From: JBCCTX01 sp964468435
GTDB taxonomy: Bacteria > Bacteroidota > Bacteroidia > J057
Assembly: GCA_964468435.1 (NCBI GenBank)
Contig: CAYXVE010000023.1
Location: forward strand, 1 to 64,000
Direction: 5' to 3'
Length of the DNA stretch: 64,000 nucleotides
Positions within the stretch are counted from its first letter, which is position 1; the number at the start of each line of letters is the position of its first letter. Shown one piece after another: positions 8,412 to 16,986 of the stretch. Below the pieces are notes generated by a model. That model had not been told where the DNA came from and did no database searches. It was given only the letters and a program-made list of their open reading frames with translations. The position numbers and the translations under genes are program-made.

Positions 8412-9440
8412 ATGGCTAAGATTCATCAGAAAAAGATCCCATACCAGATCAGTGAGGGATTGCGGGAGTATCTTTCCAAATATGGAAGAGAGATAAACCT
8501 ACCTATACTGTACTCGGACCTGCTTCGCTATCAGGATGCTATTACCCTATATGATAAGTTCGGGAACGATACCCTTTGGATATCTCTTCTCTACACGCAG
8601 GATGACATGAATCATATTCATGAAAGCCTCAAAGAAATCTATGCAATCCTGAGAGCAAACGGCGACCTATCTGTCATGCAGCATCTCTACATTGATCGTA
8701 TCGATCTTTGCCTCTATGGCAATTCCAAACCGTTCCGCATCCGAATCGTCAATAAGATCAACGACAATTTTGACTATTTCTATATCAAGCATGCTGATGC
8801 TTCACGAATCTATGGGCTGGAGTTGGAACACTTGCTTTCCCCCAATAGGATCAGCTTCGTGGTAGATGATGATACCCTCATCGAAGAGCATATTGCCGGT
8901 ATTCCCGGAGAAGCGTTTTTTCGCAACTACCTTAAAGAAGGACGAGTAGAAAATGCCACCCGACTTGCCAAAGAGTTTGTCAAATTCAACGAAAGGTGTT
9001 TCGTAAGGTTACTGGGAGACATGCACTCTAGCAACTACGTGATAGACATCACTCCTGATTTTGAAGATGTCAACTATCGCATCCGTGCCATTGACTTCGA
9101 TCAGCAATCCTATGAACCCCGGAAGAGCGTATATATGCCCCAGTATTTTAAACAAAATCAACCTATCATCGAAGTAGGCATGAAGCATATGGCCCCCCTA
9201 ACAGTACGGCAGTACCAAAAAGAAGAGCGATCTATGATCGCTAGCCGAATACGCTACTCTGGAAACCAGATCAATGACCTCATGAAAGTGATGATCCATG
9301 ACACCCTCTCCAAAGCGTCCTATGTACAGACACTAAAAAAAGAACTTAGCCATCACTACAAAGACCAACGCTTCCTGAATTGCCACACAATGGGTGAAAT
9401 AGTCCTTCAGAGCCTGGAAATTCTGATTGAAAACAATTAA
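8412..9440 (+). CDS. Uncharacterised kinase-fold protein in the acc operon
   Basis: 342 residues with no named family that I recognise. Several elements fit a protein-kinase-like / aminoglycoside-phosphotransferase (APH) fold: a strand with a candidate ATP-binding lysine (YFYIK, Lys126), a hinge-like EEHIAGIPGEAFF (158-170), a catalytic-loop-like LLGDMHSSN (Asp203, His205, Asn208; compare HGDxHxxN of APH enzymes) and a metal-binding-like AIDFD (Asp228). No signal peptide or membrane segment, so cytoplasmic. It begins 2 bases after the accC stop and almost certainly shares its transcript. The substrate could be a small molecule or a protein; a role connected to acetyl-CoA carboxylase is only inferred from position. 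Confidence 0.65.
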   Translation: MAKIHQKKIPYQISEGLREYLSKYGREINLPILYSDLLRYQDAITLYDKFGNDTLWISLLYTQDDMNHIHESLKEIYAILRANGDLSVMQHLYIDRIDLCLYGNSKPFRIRIVNKINDNFDYFYIKHADASRIYGLELEHLLSPNRISFVVDDDTLIEEHIAGIPGEAFFRNYLKEGRVENATRLAKEFVKFNERCFVRLLGDMHSSNYVIDITPDFEDVNYRIRAIDFDQQSYEPRKSVYMPQYFKQNQPIIEVGMKHMAPLTVRQYQKEERSMIASRIRYSGNQINDLMKVMIHDTLSKASYVQTLKKELSHHYKDQRFLNCHTMGEIVLQSLEILIENN

Positions 9441-9529
9441 CATTACTTCTGGCAATACAATTTCCAGGCAACTCGCAAAATCTTATTATTTTCATCCTGA
9501 ATTTGCTTGTACATCACATACCAGAGATT

Positions 9530-10360
9530 ATGATCTTTTATCAACAACCTTATTTTCCCCTCAATCTCTTGTACCTGCTATGCTTCTTTCATCATGGATG
9601 TAACTTTACCCCTTCAGGGGATTCCAACGACCAACCCAAAAACTATTTTCCCCCTCCAGATACGATTATCCTTTCTCAAATGGAAATCAGTGAGGAGCTT
9701 CGGGAACAATGGGTCAGTTACATTCAGGGGATACCCCTTGATAACAAACAATTTATCCCAGTCAATCAAGCTTCTCTGAATCCATATTTTGCTTCTTTCC
9801 TGGAAGAAATGTTTACAGCAATCGATCATCGCGATTCGAAGTTCCTGCTGCAACATGTAGACGAAAATATACAGATGAGCTATGGGACCAAACAGGGAAA
9901 GGAAGCTTTCATTGAAAGCTGGAATCTGGCTGGCAATCCCCAGGATTCCAGAATCTGGCAACAACTCGATGCCATCCTGACGCTGGGAGGGATCTTTACC
10001 AATCGCAATCTCAATTCATTTACAGCACCTTATACCTTTTTTATCCGGCTCGAAGATCCCTATCGACAACTCATTGCGACTGGAACTGAGGTAAGGATTC
10101 GCAGCCAACCTGGATTGAATGGTGAAGTACTGGGTTCTCTCAATCACGAAATCGTAGATTTAGTCCCTTTGGAAGCAGATGAACAACGTATCATGGAAAC
10201 CATGGGCAATGAAACCCATGCATGGGAGAAAATCAAAACGAGCAATGGCACAATAGGATATGTTTACGGAAAATACCTTCGAAGCCCTACAGATTTCCGG
10301 ACCAATTTTGAATATCAGAATGGTACCTGGATGATGAGATATTTTATCTCAGGTGATTAG
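9530..10360 (+). CDS. Lipoprotein with bacterial SH3 domain
   Basis: About 276 residues from the ATG at 9530; a longer frame starts with TTG at 9503 but adds only polar residues before the signal peptide. A hydrophobic stretch ends in HHGC, a weak lipobox. Residues about 90-170 form an unassigned alpha/beta region. A C-terminal SH3b-like domain (about 180-260) shows TEVRIRSQPGLNGEVLG and later WEKIKTSNGTIGYVYGKYL. Such domains usually bind peptidoglycan or other envelope components. It ends 85 bp before cysE and may be monocistronic. Function unknown beyond a probable envelope location. Confidence 0.6.
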   Translation: MIFYQQPYFPLNLLYLLCFFHHGCNFTPSGDSNDQPKNYFPPPDTIILSQMEISEELREQWVSYIQGIPLDNKQFIPVNQASLNPYFASFLEEMFTAIDHRDSKFLLQHVDENIQMSYGTKQGKEAFIESWNLAGNPQDSRIWQQLDAILTLGGIFTNRNLNSFTAPYTFFIRLEDPYRQLIATGTEVRIRSQPGLNGEVLGSLNHEIVDLVPLEADEQRIMETMGNETHAWEKIKTSNGTIGYVYGKYLRSPTDFRTNFEYQNGTWMMRYFISGD

Positions 10361-10445
10361 GTTTCCCGAACGACAAAAATAATTAAACTAATGTCGATCA
10401 TAAAAACATTTTTTACGTCTATGGTTATAGAAGAAATTACATATT

Positions 10446-11267
10446 ATGGATCCAGAATTTCTGAATACGCTATATAAGGCCAATAAAAAAGTAGAGTTTA
10501 TTCCTTCCTCTAATAATGTCTGCAAAGTCATCCGGGATCTCCTCCACCTTCTATTCCCGGAATTATCTGAATACCGCTTCAATTCTCAACGTGAACTGAC
10601 CATTCACTTTGAACATTTCAGACTCAGTCTTTATGAATTATTGGATGTGATGAATGGCCGCCTTCGTGAAAGCCCTGAGAAAATCGAAGATGCATTTATC
10701 AATCACCTTCCTAAGTTGAGAAATACACTCCTCGCTGATGCAGACGCCATTACGCAGGGAGATCCTGCTGCTACCTGCCGCTCGGAGGTCATACGTACCT
10801 ATCCAGGTTTTCTGGCCCTTGCCGTTTACAGAATCTCCCACGAGTTTTACAAACTGGAAGTACCTTTGATCCCACGTATACTGACCGAACATGCACACAG
10901 TCAGACAGGTATAGATATTCATCCCGGAGCCCAGATCGGCGCAAATTTCTGTATCGATCACGGTACCGGAGTAGTCATCGGAGAAACTTCTATGATTGGA
11001 GATGATGTGAAAGTCTACCAGGGCGTTACGCTGGGTGCTCTAAGCGTCTCCAAAGACATGGCAAAGACCAAGAGACATCCAACCATCGAAGACCGTGTAG
11101 TCATATATTCTAACGCGACGATCCTGGGTGGCGAAACCGTGATAGGACACGATAGCGTTGTGGGAGGTAATGTCTGGATCACCAAAAGCGTACCTCCTCA
11201 TTCGCGTCTCTACCATCAAGCTCGAGTAAAACATAAGCAGGATAATGGTATTCCCTCGCTCACGTGA
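10446..11267 (+). CDS. cysE: Serine O-acetyltransferase
   Basis: 273 residues, the same length as E. coli CysE. A helical N-terminal domain (1-140) is followed by the left-handed beta-helix of hexapeptide repeats, with the diagnostic HPGAQIGANFCIDHGTGVVIGET (His catalytic pair) and KVYQGVTLGALS. It acetylates serine from acetyl-CoA to give O-acetylserine, the substrate of the neighbouring cysteine synthase. The C-terminal tail (KHKQDNGIPSLT) lacks the classic terminal Ile-type ending that inserts into cysteine synthase, so whether a CysE-CysM complex forms is uncertain. The gap to cysM (234 bp) contains two inverted repeats. Confidence 0.93.
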   Translation: MDPEFLNTLYKANKKVEFIPSSNNVCKVIRDLLHLLFPELSEYRFNSQRELTIHFEHFRLSLYELLDVMNGRLRESPEKIEDAFINHLPKLRNTLLADADAITQGDPAATCRSEVIRTYPGFLALAVYRISHEFYKLEVPLIPRILTEHAHSQTGIDIHPGAQIGANFCIDHGTGVVIGETSMIGDDVKVYQGVTLGALSVSKDMAKTKRHPTIEDRVVIYSNATILGGETVIGHDSVVGGNVWITKSVPPHSRLYHQARVKHKQDNGIPSLT

Positions 11268-11395
11268 TCATTTTCTCCCTATTTTAGAGGTGTTTTACAG
11301 GATAACAACTTTTATTCAGAAGCTAATCCGCCTTTGAAGCAGTATCATCGAGAGGGACTTGAGGGCGACCGCCTAAAAACAATGACTTTTCTTGA

Positions 11396-11425
11396 GTTCT
11401 TTCTTTTGGCGAGCAAAGAATGAAC
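11396..11425 (+). repeat. Imperfect inverted repeat after cysE
   Basis: GTTCTTTCTTT (11396-11406) pairs with AAAGAATGAAC (11415-11425), with one mismatch and an 8-nt loop. It lies 128 bp after the cysE stop without a clear T tract, so a terminator role is weak. The surrounding GAGGGCGACCGCC and this hairpin look like a short dispersed repeat, but no second copy is in the window. Confidence 0.4.
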
Positions 11426-11449
11426 ATGAATAGTGAGAATTAAAGAAAA

Positions 11450-11479
11450 AATATAACTTAATATCCATTAAGTTATATT
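11450..11479 (+). promoter_or_regulatory. Long perfect inverted repeat upstream of cysM
   Basis: AATATAACTTAA (11450-11461) and TTAAGTTATATT (11468-11479) are perfect 12-bp arms around a 6-bp spacer, ending 22 bp before the cysM ATG. The length, symmetry and position suit an operator bound by a dimeric repressor, possibly one sensing cysteine or sulfur supply. A weak 5'-UTR hairpin is the alternative. The bound protein is unknown. Confidence 0.55.
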
Positions 11480-11501
11480 CACGAAATATTATTTAACGTA
11501 C

Positions 11502-12386
11502 ATGAGTACTATTCTAGACCTCATCGGAAATACTCCCTTAGTGGAAATCACCCATATCATCCAAAAACCCGGGATCACCGTCTATGGCAAGCTAGAAGGA
11601 CACAATCCCGGAGGGAGTGTCAAGGACCGGGCTGCATACGGGATGATCAAAGGAGCCTGGGAACGCGGAGACATCGACAAGAGCACCCGCCTGATCGAGG
11701 CGACTAGTGGCAATACTGGTATCGCCCTGGCGATGATCGCCAACCTCTTCGGAATTGAAATCGAACTGGTTATGCCTGAAAGTGCCACTATCGAGCGAGT
11801 CAATACCATGAAAGCCTTTGGTGCCAAAGTAACACTGACTCCCGCGGAAAAGACCATTGAGTACTCGCGTGAATACGCCGAGGCCCAGGCAGAGAAAGAA
11901 GGCTACTTCATGCTCAACCAGTTTGCCAACCCCGACAACTACGGCATGCACTACCGGACCACTGGTCCAGAGATATGGAGAGATACCCATGGTAAGATCA
12001 CCCATTTTGTTTCCTCAATGGGTACCACAGGTACCATCATGGGGGTTTCACGCTTTCTCAAAGAGCAGAATTCCGACGTACAGATCATAGGTACCCAACC
12101 CACCGAAGAATCGCGTATTCCCGGCATACGCAGATGGTCGCCAGAATTTCTCCCCAAAATCTTCGAACCTGAGCGTGTCGATCGAATCATCGACGTCTCC
12201 CAGGAAGAAGCCACGAGCATGGCCCGGAGGCTGGCGCTGGAAGAGAGTATCTTCTCTGGCATGAGCAGTGGCGGAGCCGTTACTGCAGTTACCAAACTCA
12301 TTGAAGACCTTGATGAAGGAGTGATCGTGTGCATCATTTGCGATCGTGGAGACCGGTATTTGTCCTCGGACTTGTTTCAGTTATAA
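11502..12386 (+). CDS. cysM: Cysteine synthase B (O-acetylserine sulfhydrylase)
   Basis: 294 residues; CysM is about 290-300, CysK about 320. Fold-type II PLP enzyme with GGSVKDRAAYGMI (PLP lysine in SVKDR), EATSGNTGIALAM (substrate and phosphate loop), and SSMGTTGTIMG (PLP-phosphate loop). The C terminus has IFSGMSSGGAV. It converts O-acetylserine and sulfide (or thiosulfate) to cysteine, following CysE. The CysM rather than CysK assignment rests on length and overall pattern. Expression may be controlled by the inverted repeat at 11450-11479. Confidence 0.92.
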   Translation: MSTILDLIGNTPLVEITHIIQKPGITVYGKLEGHNPGGSVKDRAAYGMIKGAWERGDIDKSTRLIEATSGNTGIALAMIANLFGIEIELVMPESATIERVNTMKAFGAKVTLTPAEKTIEYSREYAEAQAEKEGYFMLNQFANPDNYGMHYRTTGPEIWRDTHGKITHFVSSMGTTGTIMGVSRFLKEQNSDVQIIGTQPTEESRIPGIRRWSPEFLPKIFEPERVDRIIDVSQEEATSMARRLALEESIFSGMSSGGAVTAVTKLIEDLDEGVIVCIICDRGDRYLSSDLFQL

Positions 12387-12472
12387 ATTTGATTGTGTCA
12401 TTTACACCATAAAAGGCAATCGAACAATTTTAAATTATCAAATCTATATTTTCGAAATACAGAACATTACAC

Positions 12473-13390
12473 ATGTACCCTTTCTTACGAGCATTTACAA
12501 TCTATCTGATCATTTCAGTTTTTAATGGCTGCACCCAACCCGGTCCCCTCGAATCTCTCCGTCAAAACATCGAACGCGAGTTTGAAGAAGAGCCCGGTAC
12601 TTTCGCCCTGGCTTTCAAGGACCTCAGTACTGGTGAGGAACTGCTCATCAATGTGCAGGATTCCTTCCACGCTGCCAGTACGATGAAAACGCCCGTCCTG
12701 ATCGAACTCTACAAGCAGGCTGCAGCAGGCAAATTTGCCCTAACAGATTCCATCGAAGTCGTGAATACCTTCTACAGCATCGTGGATAGTAGCACCTACA
12801 GCTTGAATATAGATGATGACAGTGAAAATAAACTGTATGACCAAATCGGCACGAAACGCACCATTGCCGATCTGGCTTATGATATGATCATCTACAGCAG
12901 CAACCTCGCTACCAACATTGTCATTGGGCTGGTCGATGCACGGGAAGTCACTCAGACAATGCGCGAACTCGGAGCACCAGAGATTGAAGTGCTACGAGGC
13001 GTGGAAGACATCAAAGCCTTCGAGCAGGGACTGAGTAATTCGACAACTGCCTATGACCTGATGTTGATCTATGAAAAACTCGCTAAAGGCGAAGTAGTCA
13101 ATCCCGAAGCCTCAGAGAAAATAACTGATATCCTGCTGGATCAGCAATTCAACGATATCATCCCAGCTCAGCTACCAGAGGATGTTAAGGTAGCCCACAA
13201 AACTGGGTCCATCACAGGTGTGCACCACGATTCAGGAATGGTCTTCCTACCCGATGGACGTACATATATCCTGGTCATTCTGTCCAAGCAACTCGGCGAC
13301 TTCGATGCCGGCACTCAGCGCATGGCCAGGGTATCCCGTATGGTATACGATCATGTGGTAGGGACTGGCAGCAGTCCATCTGGCTTTTAA
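12473..13390 (+). CDS. Class A beta-lactamase-like serine hydrolase lipoprotein
   Basis: 305 residues. The signal sequence ends in FNGC (Cys20), so probably a lipoprotein facing the periplasm. The three penicillin-interacting motifs of the class A fold are present: STMK (Ser69-Lys72, catalytic Ser and Lys), SSN (142-144, the SDN equivalent) and KTG (243-245). The omega-loop region reads EDIKAFEQGLSNSTTAYDL; the general-base Glu is not in the classic ExxLN form, so true beta-lactamase activity is uncertain and a peptidoglycan or peptide amidase role is possible. It follows cysM by 86 bp on the same strand. No regulator such as BlaI/BlaR is adjacent. Confidence 0.85.
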   Translation: MYPFLRAFTIYLIISVFNGCTQPGPLESLRQNIEREFEEEPGTFALAFKDLSTGEELLINVQDSFHAASTMKTPVLIELYKQAAAGKFALTDSIEVVNTFYSIVDSSTYSLNIDDDSENKLYDQIGTKRTIADLAYDMIIYSSNLATNIVIGLVDAREVTQTMRELGAPEIEVLRGVEDIKAFEQGLSNSTTAYDLMLIYEKLAKGEVVNPEASEKITDILLDQQFNDIIPAQLPEDVKVAHKTGSITGVHHDSGMVFLPDGRTYILVILSKQLGDFDAGTQRMARVSRMVYDHVVGTGSSPSGF

Positions 13391-13540
13391 GCCCGATGAG
13401 CCGTCAATCCGCCTTCTCTGCCAGTGATTTATTCCATTGGAATTCTAAGCCCCTGAATAATCTCATACCATCCAGTGGATCATCATATAGATCTGTATAC
13501 TGCTTCTAGCTTACAGCCAACGATGAAATATTCATCATTT

Positions 13541-13566
13541 CTTTGTATCTTATCAAAAATACAAAG
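13541..13566 (+). promoter_or_regulatory. Inverted repeat overlapping a promoter-like box
   Basis: CTTTGTAT (13541-13548) and ATACAAAG (13559-13566) are perfect 8-bp arms with a 10-bp spacer, ending 7 bases before the ATG at 13574. The left arm also contains TTTGTATC, which resembles the Bacteroidota -7 promoter element; the same box recurs at 16953 and 24438, about 20-27 bases before the chosen starts. This favours the ATG at 13574 over the upstream ones. Confidence 0.4.
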
Positions 13567-13573
13567 ACCCGTT

Positions 13574-16500
13574 ATGTCTACCACATTCCCCTGGAAATAC
13601 GTTTCCCGTGCAGGTGTTATACTCCTGTTTGCAGCCATGATCTTCCTTTCATCGTGCAATACAAGTTCATCCACGAATGCCAGTCTTCAGGCTTCCCTCC
13701 CTGAAATCGTAGACTACAATTACCATATCAAACCCATCCTGTCGGATCGTTGCTATGCCTGTCATGGACCCGATGAAAAAACCCGGGAAGCAGATCTGCG
13801 ACTCGATACCCCCGAAGGAGCACTCCAAATGAAACTGGAATCGGACAATCCGGCTATTGTAGCGGGTAGTTCTTCACGAAGTGAAGTATGGCATCGCATT
13901 ACCAGCAGCGATCCCCAGGTCATGATGCCTCCTCCTGAATCTCACCTAACCTTGAGTGAGTATGAGGTAGCTTTATTGGGAAAATGGATCGATCAGGGTG
14001 CAGAATGGAAAGCTCACTGGGCATTTATTCCTCCTCAAAAACCTCAAATCCCCAAAACCCATCAACCAGAATGGATCAGCAACGAGATAGATGCTTTTGT
14101 CCTTGCCCGGCTGGAACAACAAAACCTATCTCCTTCACCCCAAGCCCATAAAGCGCGCCTGATCCGGCGATTGAGCCTGGACCTGCGTGGACTTCCCCCT
14201 TCCCTCAGCGAGATCGACACTTTTCTCGAAGACGATTCCCCTGATGCGTATGAACAACTGGTGGACCGCTTTCTGGCGGATTCTGCCTATGGCGAACGGA
14301 TGGCCCTGGAATGGCTGGATATCGCCCGGTATGCAGATTCCCATGGGATGCACGCCGATGGCTCCCGTACCATGTGGCCCTGGAGAGACTGGGTGATCCA
14401 GGCTTTTAATGAAAATATGCCTTACGATCAGTTTATGACCTTCCAGTTAGCCGGAGACCTGCTACCTAATCCCGATAAAAAACAAATCCTGGCCACGGCC
14501 TTTCACCGGAATCACAAGAACAATACAGAAGCCGGGATTATCGATGAAGAATACCGTCTTGAATACGTTTATGACCGTACCAATACCACCGCCAAAGCAT
14601 TTATGGGGCTTACCCTGGAGTGTGCCCGCTGCCACGACCATAAGTTTGACCCTATTTCACAAAAGGAATACTACCAGACTGCTGCTTTCTTCAATAATGT
14701 AGAAGAACTGGGCATGAGTGCCAATGATGGAAGCCACGGACCCAACCTGCTCATAACCAGTGACTCGATAGATGCAGTTTTATCACATATACAACGGCGT
14801 TTATCCCTGCTTGAACAGAAAAAACACCTTAGCCAACAACAGATAACCGCCCAAAAAGCTTTCCTGAAAACAGTAGTTCCCACAACAATTGATCCCAGTC
14901 CCTTTCTCCTGGCTCATTATCCTCTTGACAATATACACTCTGTGATGGATGCTAAAGGAAAAAATAAGCAGGAAGTTGATCGTAATCAAACCGTGTATGT
15001 AAATGGGGAACCGGAACTGACAGAAGGAAAAATAGGTAATTCTCTGAGTTTCGACGATGAGTTTGAATTTCTGCACTTAAATGAAATCCCTGAATTTGAG
15101 ATCACAGACGCCTTTTCTGCCTCTGCCTGGATCTACACCACCAAGACTGGAAAACATCAGACCATACTGGGTAACAGCGGAGCCAAAAATCATTTCTGGC
15201 GAGGATGGGAAATGACCCTGAATGAGGATAATCAACTTAGAGTGAGTCTGATCCACGCATTACCGGACAATTACCTCAGGGTATCGTCCAGGCATGAGGT
15301 TCCACTGGATACCTGGACCCAGGTAGCTTTCACCTACGACGGGAGTGCCCAGGCGAATGGGATCAACCTGTATATCAATGGTCAGCGGGTCGAAAAAGAT
15401 GTGCTTTACGACCGGCTGTTCAAAAGCATCAAGACGATTGATAACCTGTTTCAACGCAAAGAACGTCCTGTTCGTGTAGCAAAGAGTTATCGTTCCAATA
15501 CAGGAGATGATGGAATATTTCAGGGCAAAATTGATGATATCCGGATTTACCATCAGCCCCTGACATCTCTCGAAATTGCTTCGATTTATCCTGATCCTGC
15601 TAAACTCGATCAACTTATCGAGTTGAAACCCGATTTGATAAGCAAACATCTCCAGACGCGAAAAACGGATTTTTCACTTCTTGAGGAGATAAACAAATTG
15701 CACCAAAAGCGGCTGTCTCTGATCGAGTCATTACCTGAGGTAATGATTATGCAGGAAATGGAATCTCCCCGTCAAATGTATGTCTATGAGCGGGGAGATT
15801 ATACTGCTCCAGGAGAAGCTGTTGATCCTGCAACTCCTGCATCGATACTTCCCTTCCCTGATCGTTTGGCTCCTAACCGTTTGGGGCTTTCCCAATGGCT
15901 TACTCAGCCAGCTCACCCTCTTACTGCACGAGTTACCATCAACCGCTACTGGCAGATGCTTTTCGGTAAGGGACTGGTCTCTACGCCGCATGATTTCGGC
16001 AGCCAGGGCAAATTACCTACACATCCACTTTTACTGGATCATCTGGCTATCTGGTTTGTGGAGAAAGGTTGGGATGTCAAAGCACTGTTGAAATATATCG
16101 TCATGTCTTCTACTTACCAGCAAGCTTCTGCCACCCGTGAAGATCTTGCTACTATAGATCCCGATAATGAATTACTGGCACGGGGGCCTGCTTTCAGGCT
16201 CCAGGCAGAGCTGATCCGGGATCACGCCCTGGCAGTCAGTGGTCTGCTGGTTCGCAAAATGGGTGGTCCTAGCGTCAAACCCTATCAGCCTCCAGGCATG
16301 TGGATCGATAAGACCAATTTTTCTCAGGCGTTGCTGCATTATGTACAGGGTTCCGGAGCCAATCTCTACCGCAGAGGTATGTATACCTTTATACGCAGGA
16401 CGGTGCCCCCACCTTCCATGATCGCATTTGATGCGACAGATCGCTCAGATTGCATCGTCGAGCGACAACAAACCAATACGCCTATGCAGGCCCTGGTGCT

Positions 16501-16825
16501 CATGAATGATCCGCAATTTGTGGAAGCTTCACGGGTTATGGCCGAAAGGATATTAAAACATGAAGGAAATACTTCATCTTCGCAACTAACATTCGGCTTC
16601 AGACTGGCTACCGGAAGATTTCCTGCAAATGAAGAACTGGATATCCTCAAGCACTTATACCATCAGGAAATCGAACACTTCCAGCACCAACCCGATAGTG
16701 CTGCACGACTCCTTCAGACAGGTGAATTCCCCAGAGATACCACCCTGGATATCATACAGCATGCAGCTATGACCAATGTAGCCAGTATGCTACTCAATCA
16801 CGATGAAGCGTATATGAAGAGGTAG
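13574..16825 (+). CDS. PSC1-DUF1549-LamG-DUF1553 lipoprotein (planctomycete-type cytochrome)
   Basis: About 1083 residues from the ATG at 13574. The frame extends back to 13475, but signal peptide and lipobox (FLSSC) fit the later start. Order: a PSC1 cytochrome-like domain with heme motif CYACH (C60-C63-H64), DUF1549 (PSCyt2) with a second CxxCH (CARCHDHKFDP), an inserted concanavalin/LamG-like domain (about 450-640; FSASAWIYTTKTGKHQTILGNSG, KIDDIRIYHQPL) and C-terminal DUF1553 (PSD1; NPHDFGSQGK-like region, TNTPMQALVLMNDPQFVEASR). These proteins are common in Planctomycetes, Verrucomicrobia and some Bacteroidota and are linked with polysaccharide use; their reaction is unknown. A close paralogue follows directly and a DUF1501 gene comes after it. 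Confidence 0.88.
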   Translation: MSTTFPWKYVSRAGVILLFAAMIFLSSCNTSSSTNASLQASLPEIVDYNYHIKPILSDRCYACHGPDEKTREADLRLDTPEGALQMKLESDNPAIVAGSSSRSEVWHRITSSDPQVMMPPPESHLTLSEYEVALLGKWIDQGAEWKAHWAFIPPQKPQIPKTHQPEWISNEIDAFVLARLEQQNLSPSPQAHKARLIRRLSLDLRGLPPSLSEIDTFLEDDSPDAYEQLVDRFLADSAYGERMALEWLDIARYADSHGMHADGSRTMWPWRDWVIQAFNENMPYDQFMTFQLAGDLLPNPDKKQILATAFHRNHKNNTEAGIIDEEYRLEYVYDRTNTTAKAFMGLTLECARCHDHKFDPISQKEYYQTAAFFNNVEELGMSANDGSHGPNLLITSDSIDAVLSHIQRRLSLLEQKKHLSQQQITAQKAFLKTVVPTTIDPSPFLLAHYPLDNIHSVMDAKGKNKQEVDRNQTVYVNGEPELTEGKIGNSLSFDDEFEFLHLNEIPEFEITDAFSASAWIYTTKTGKHQTILGNSGAKNHFWRGWEMTLNEDNQLRVSLIHALPDNYLRVSSRHEVPLDTWTQVAFTYDGSAQANGINLYINGQRVEKDVLYDRLFKSIKTIDNLFQRKERPVRVAKSYRSNTGDDGIFQGKIDDIRIYHQPLTSLEIASIYPDPAKLDQLIELKPDLISKHLQTRKTDFSLLEEINKLHQKRLSLIESLPEVMIMQEMESPRQMYVYERGDYTAPGEAVDPATPASILPFPDRLAPNRLGLSQWLTQPAHPLTARVTINRYWQMLFGKGLVSTPHDFGSQGKLPTHPLLLDHLAIWFVEKGWDVKALLKYIVMSSTYQQASATREDLATIDPDNELLARGPAFRLQAELIRDHALAVSGLLVRKMGGPSVKPYQPPGMWIDKTNFSQALLHYVQGSGANLYRRGMYTFIRRTVPPPSMIAFDATDRSDCIVERQQTNTPMQALVLMNDPQFVEASRVMAERILKHEGNTSSSQLTFGFRLATGRFPANEELDILKHLYHQEIEHFQHQPDSAARLLQTGEFPRDTTLDIIQHAAMTNVASMLLNHDEAYMKR

Positions 16826-16986
16826 GAGAATGACGAAAGAACACACATATGTTGGAAATATAGCCATCCTTTATTACGATAATCTGAAATATTGGGGTCA
16901 TTCCTCACCTGTGGTCTTTGTTTTCCTTAGTACTACCAAATTTTCCACTTTTTTTGTATTTTCCCTGCATACTTATGCAAATTTCT

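Noticed and set aside
11340..11390. GAGAGGGACTTGAGGG, resembling the start of a SAM riboswitch upstream of cysM
   Set aside because: Only a short stretch resembles it; the conserved core and pairing of a SAM riboswitch are not present.
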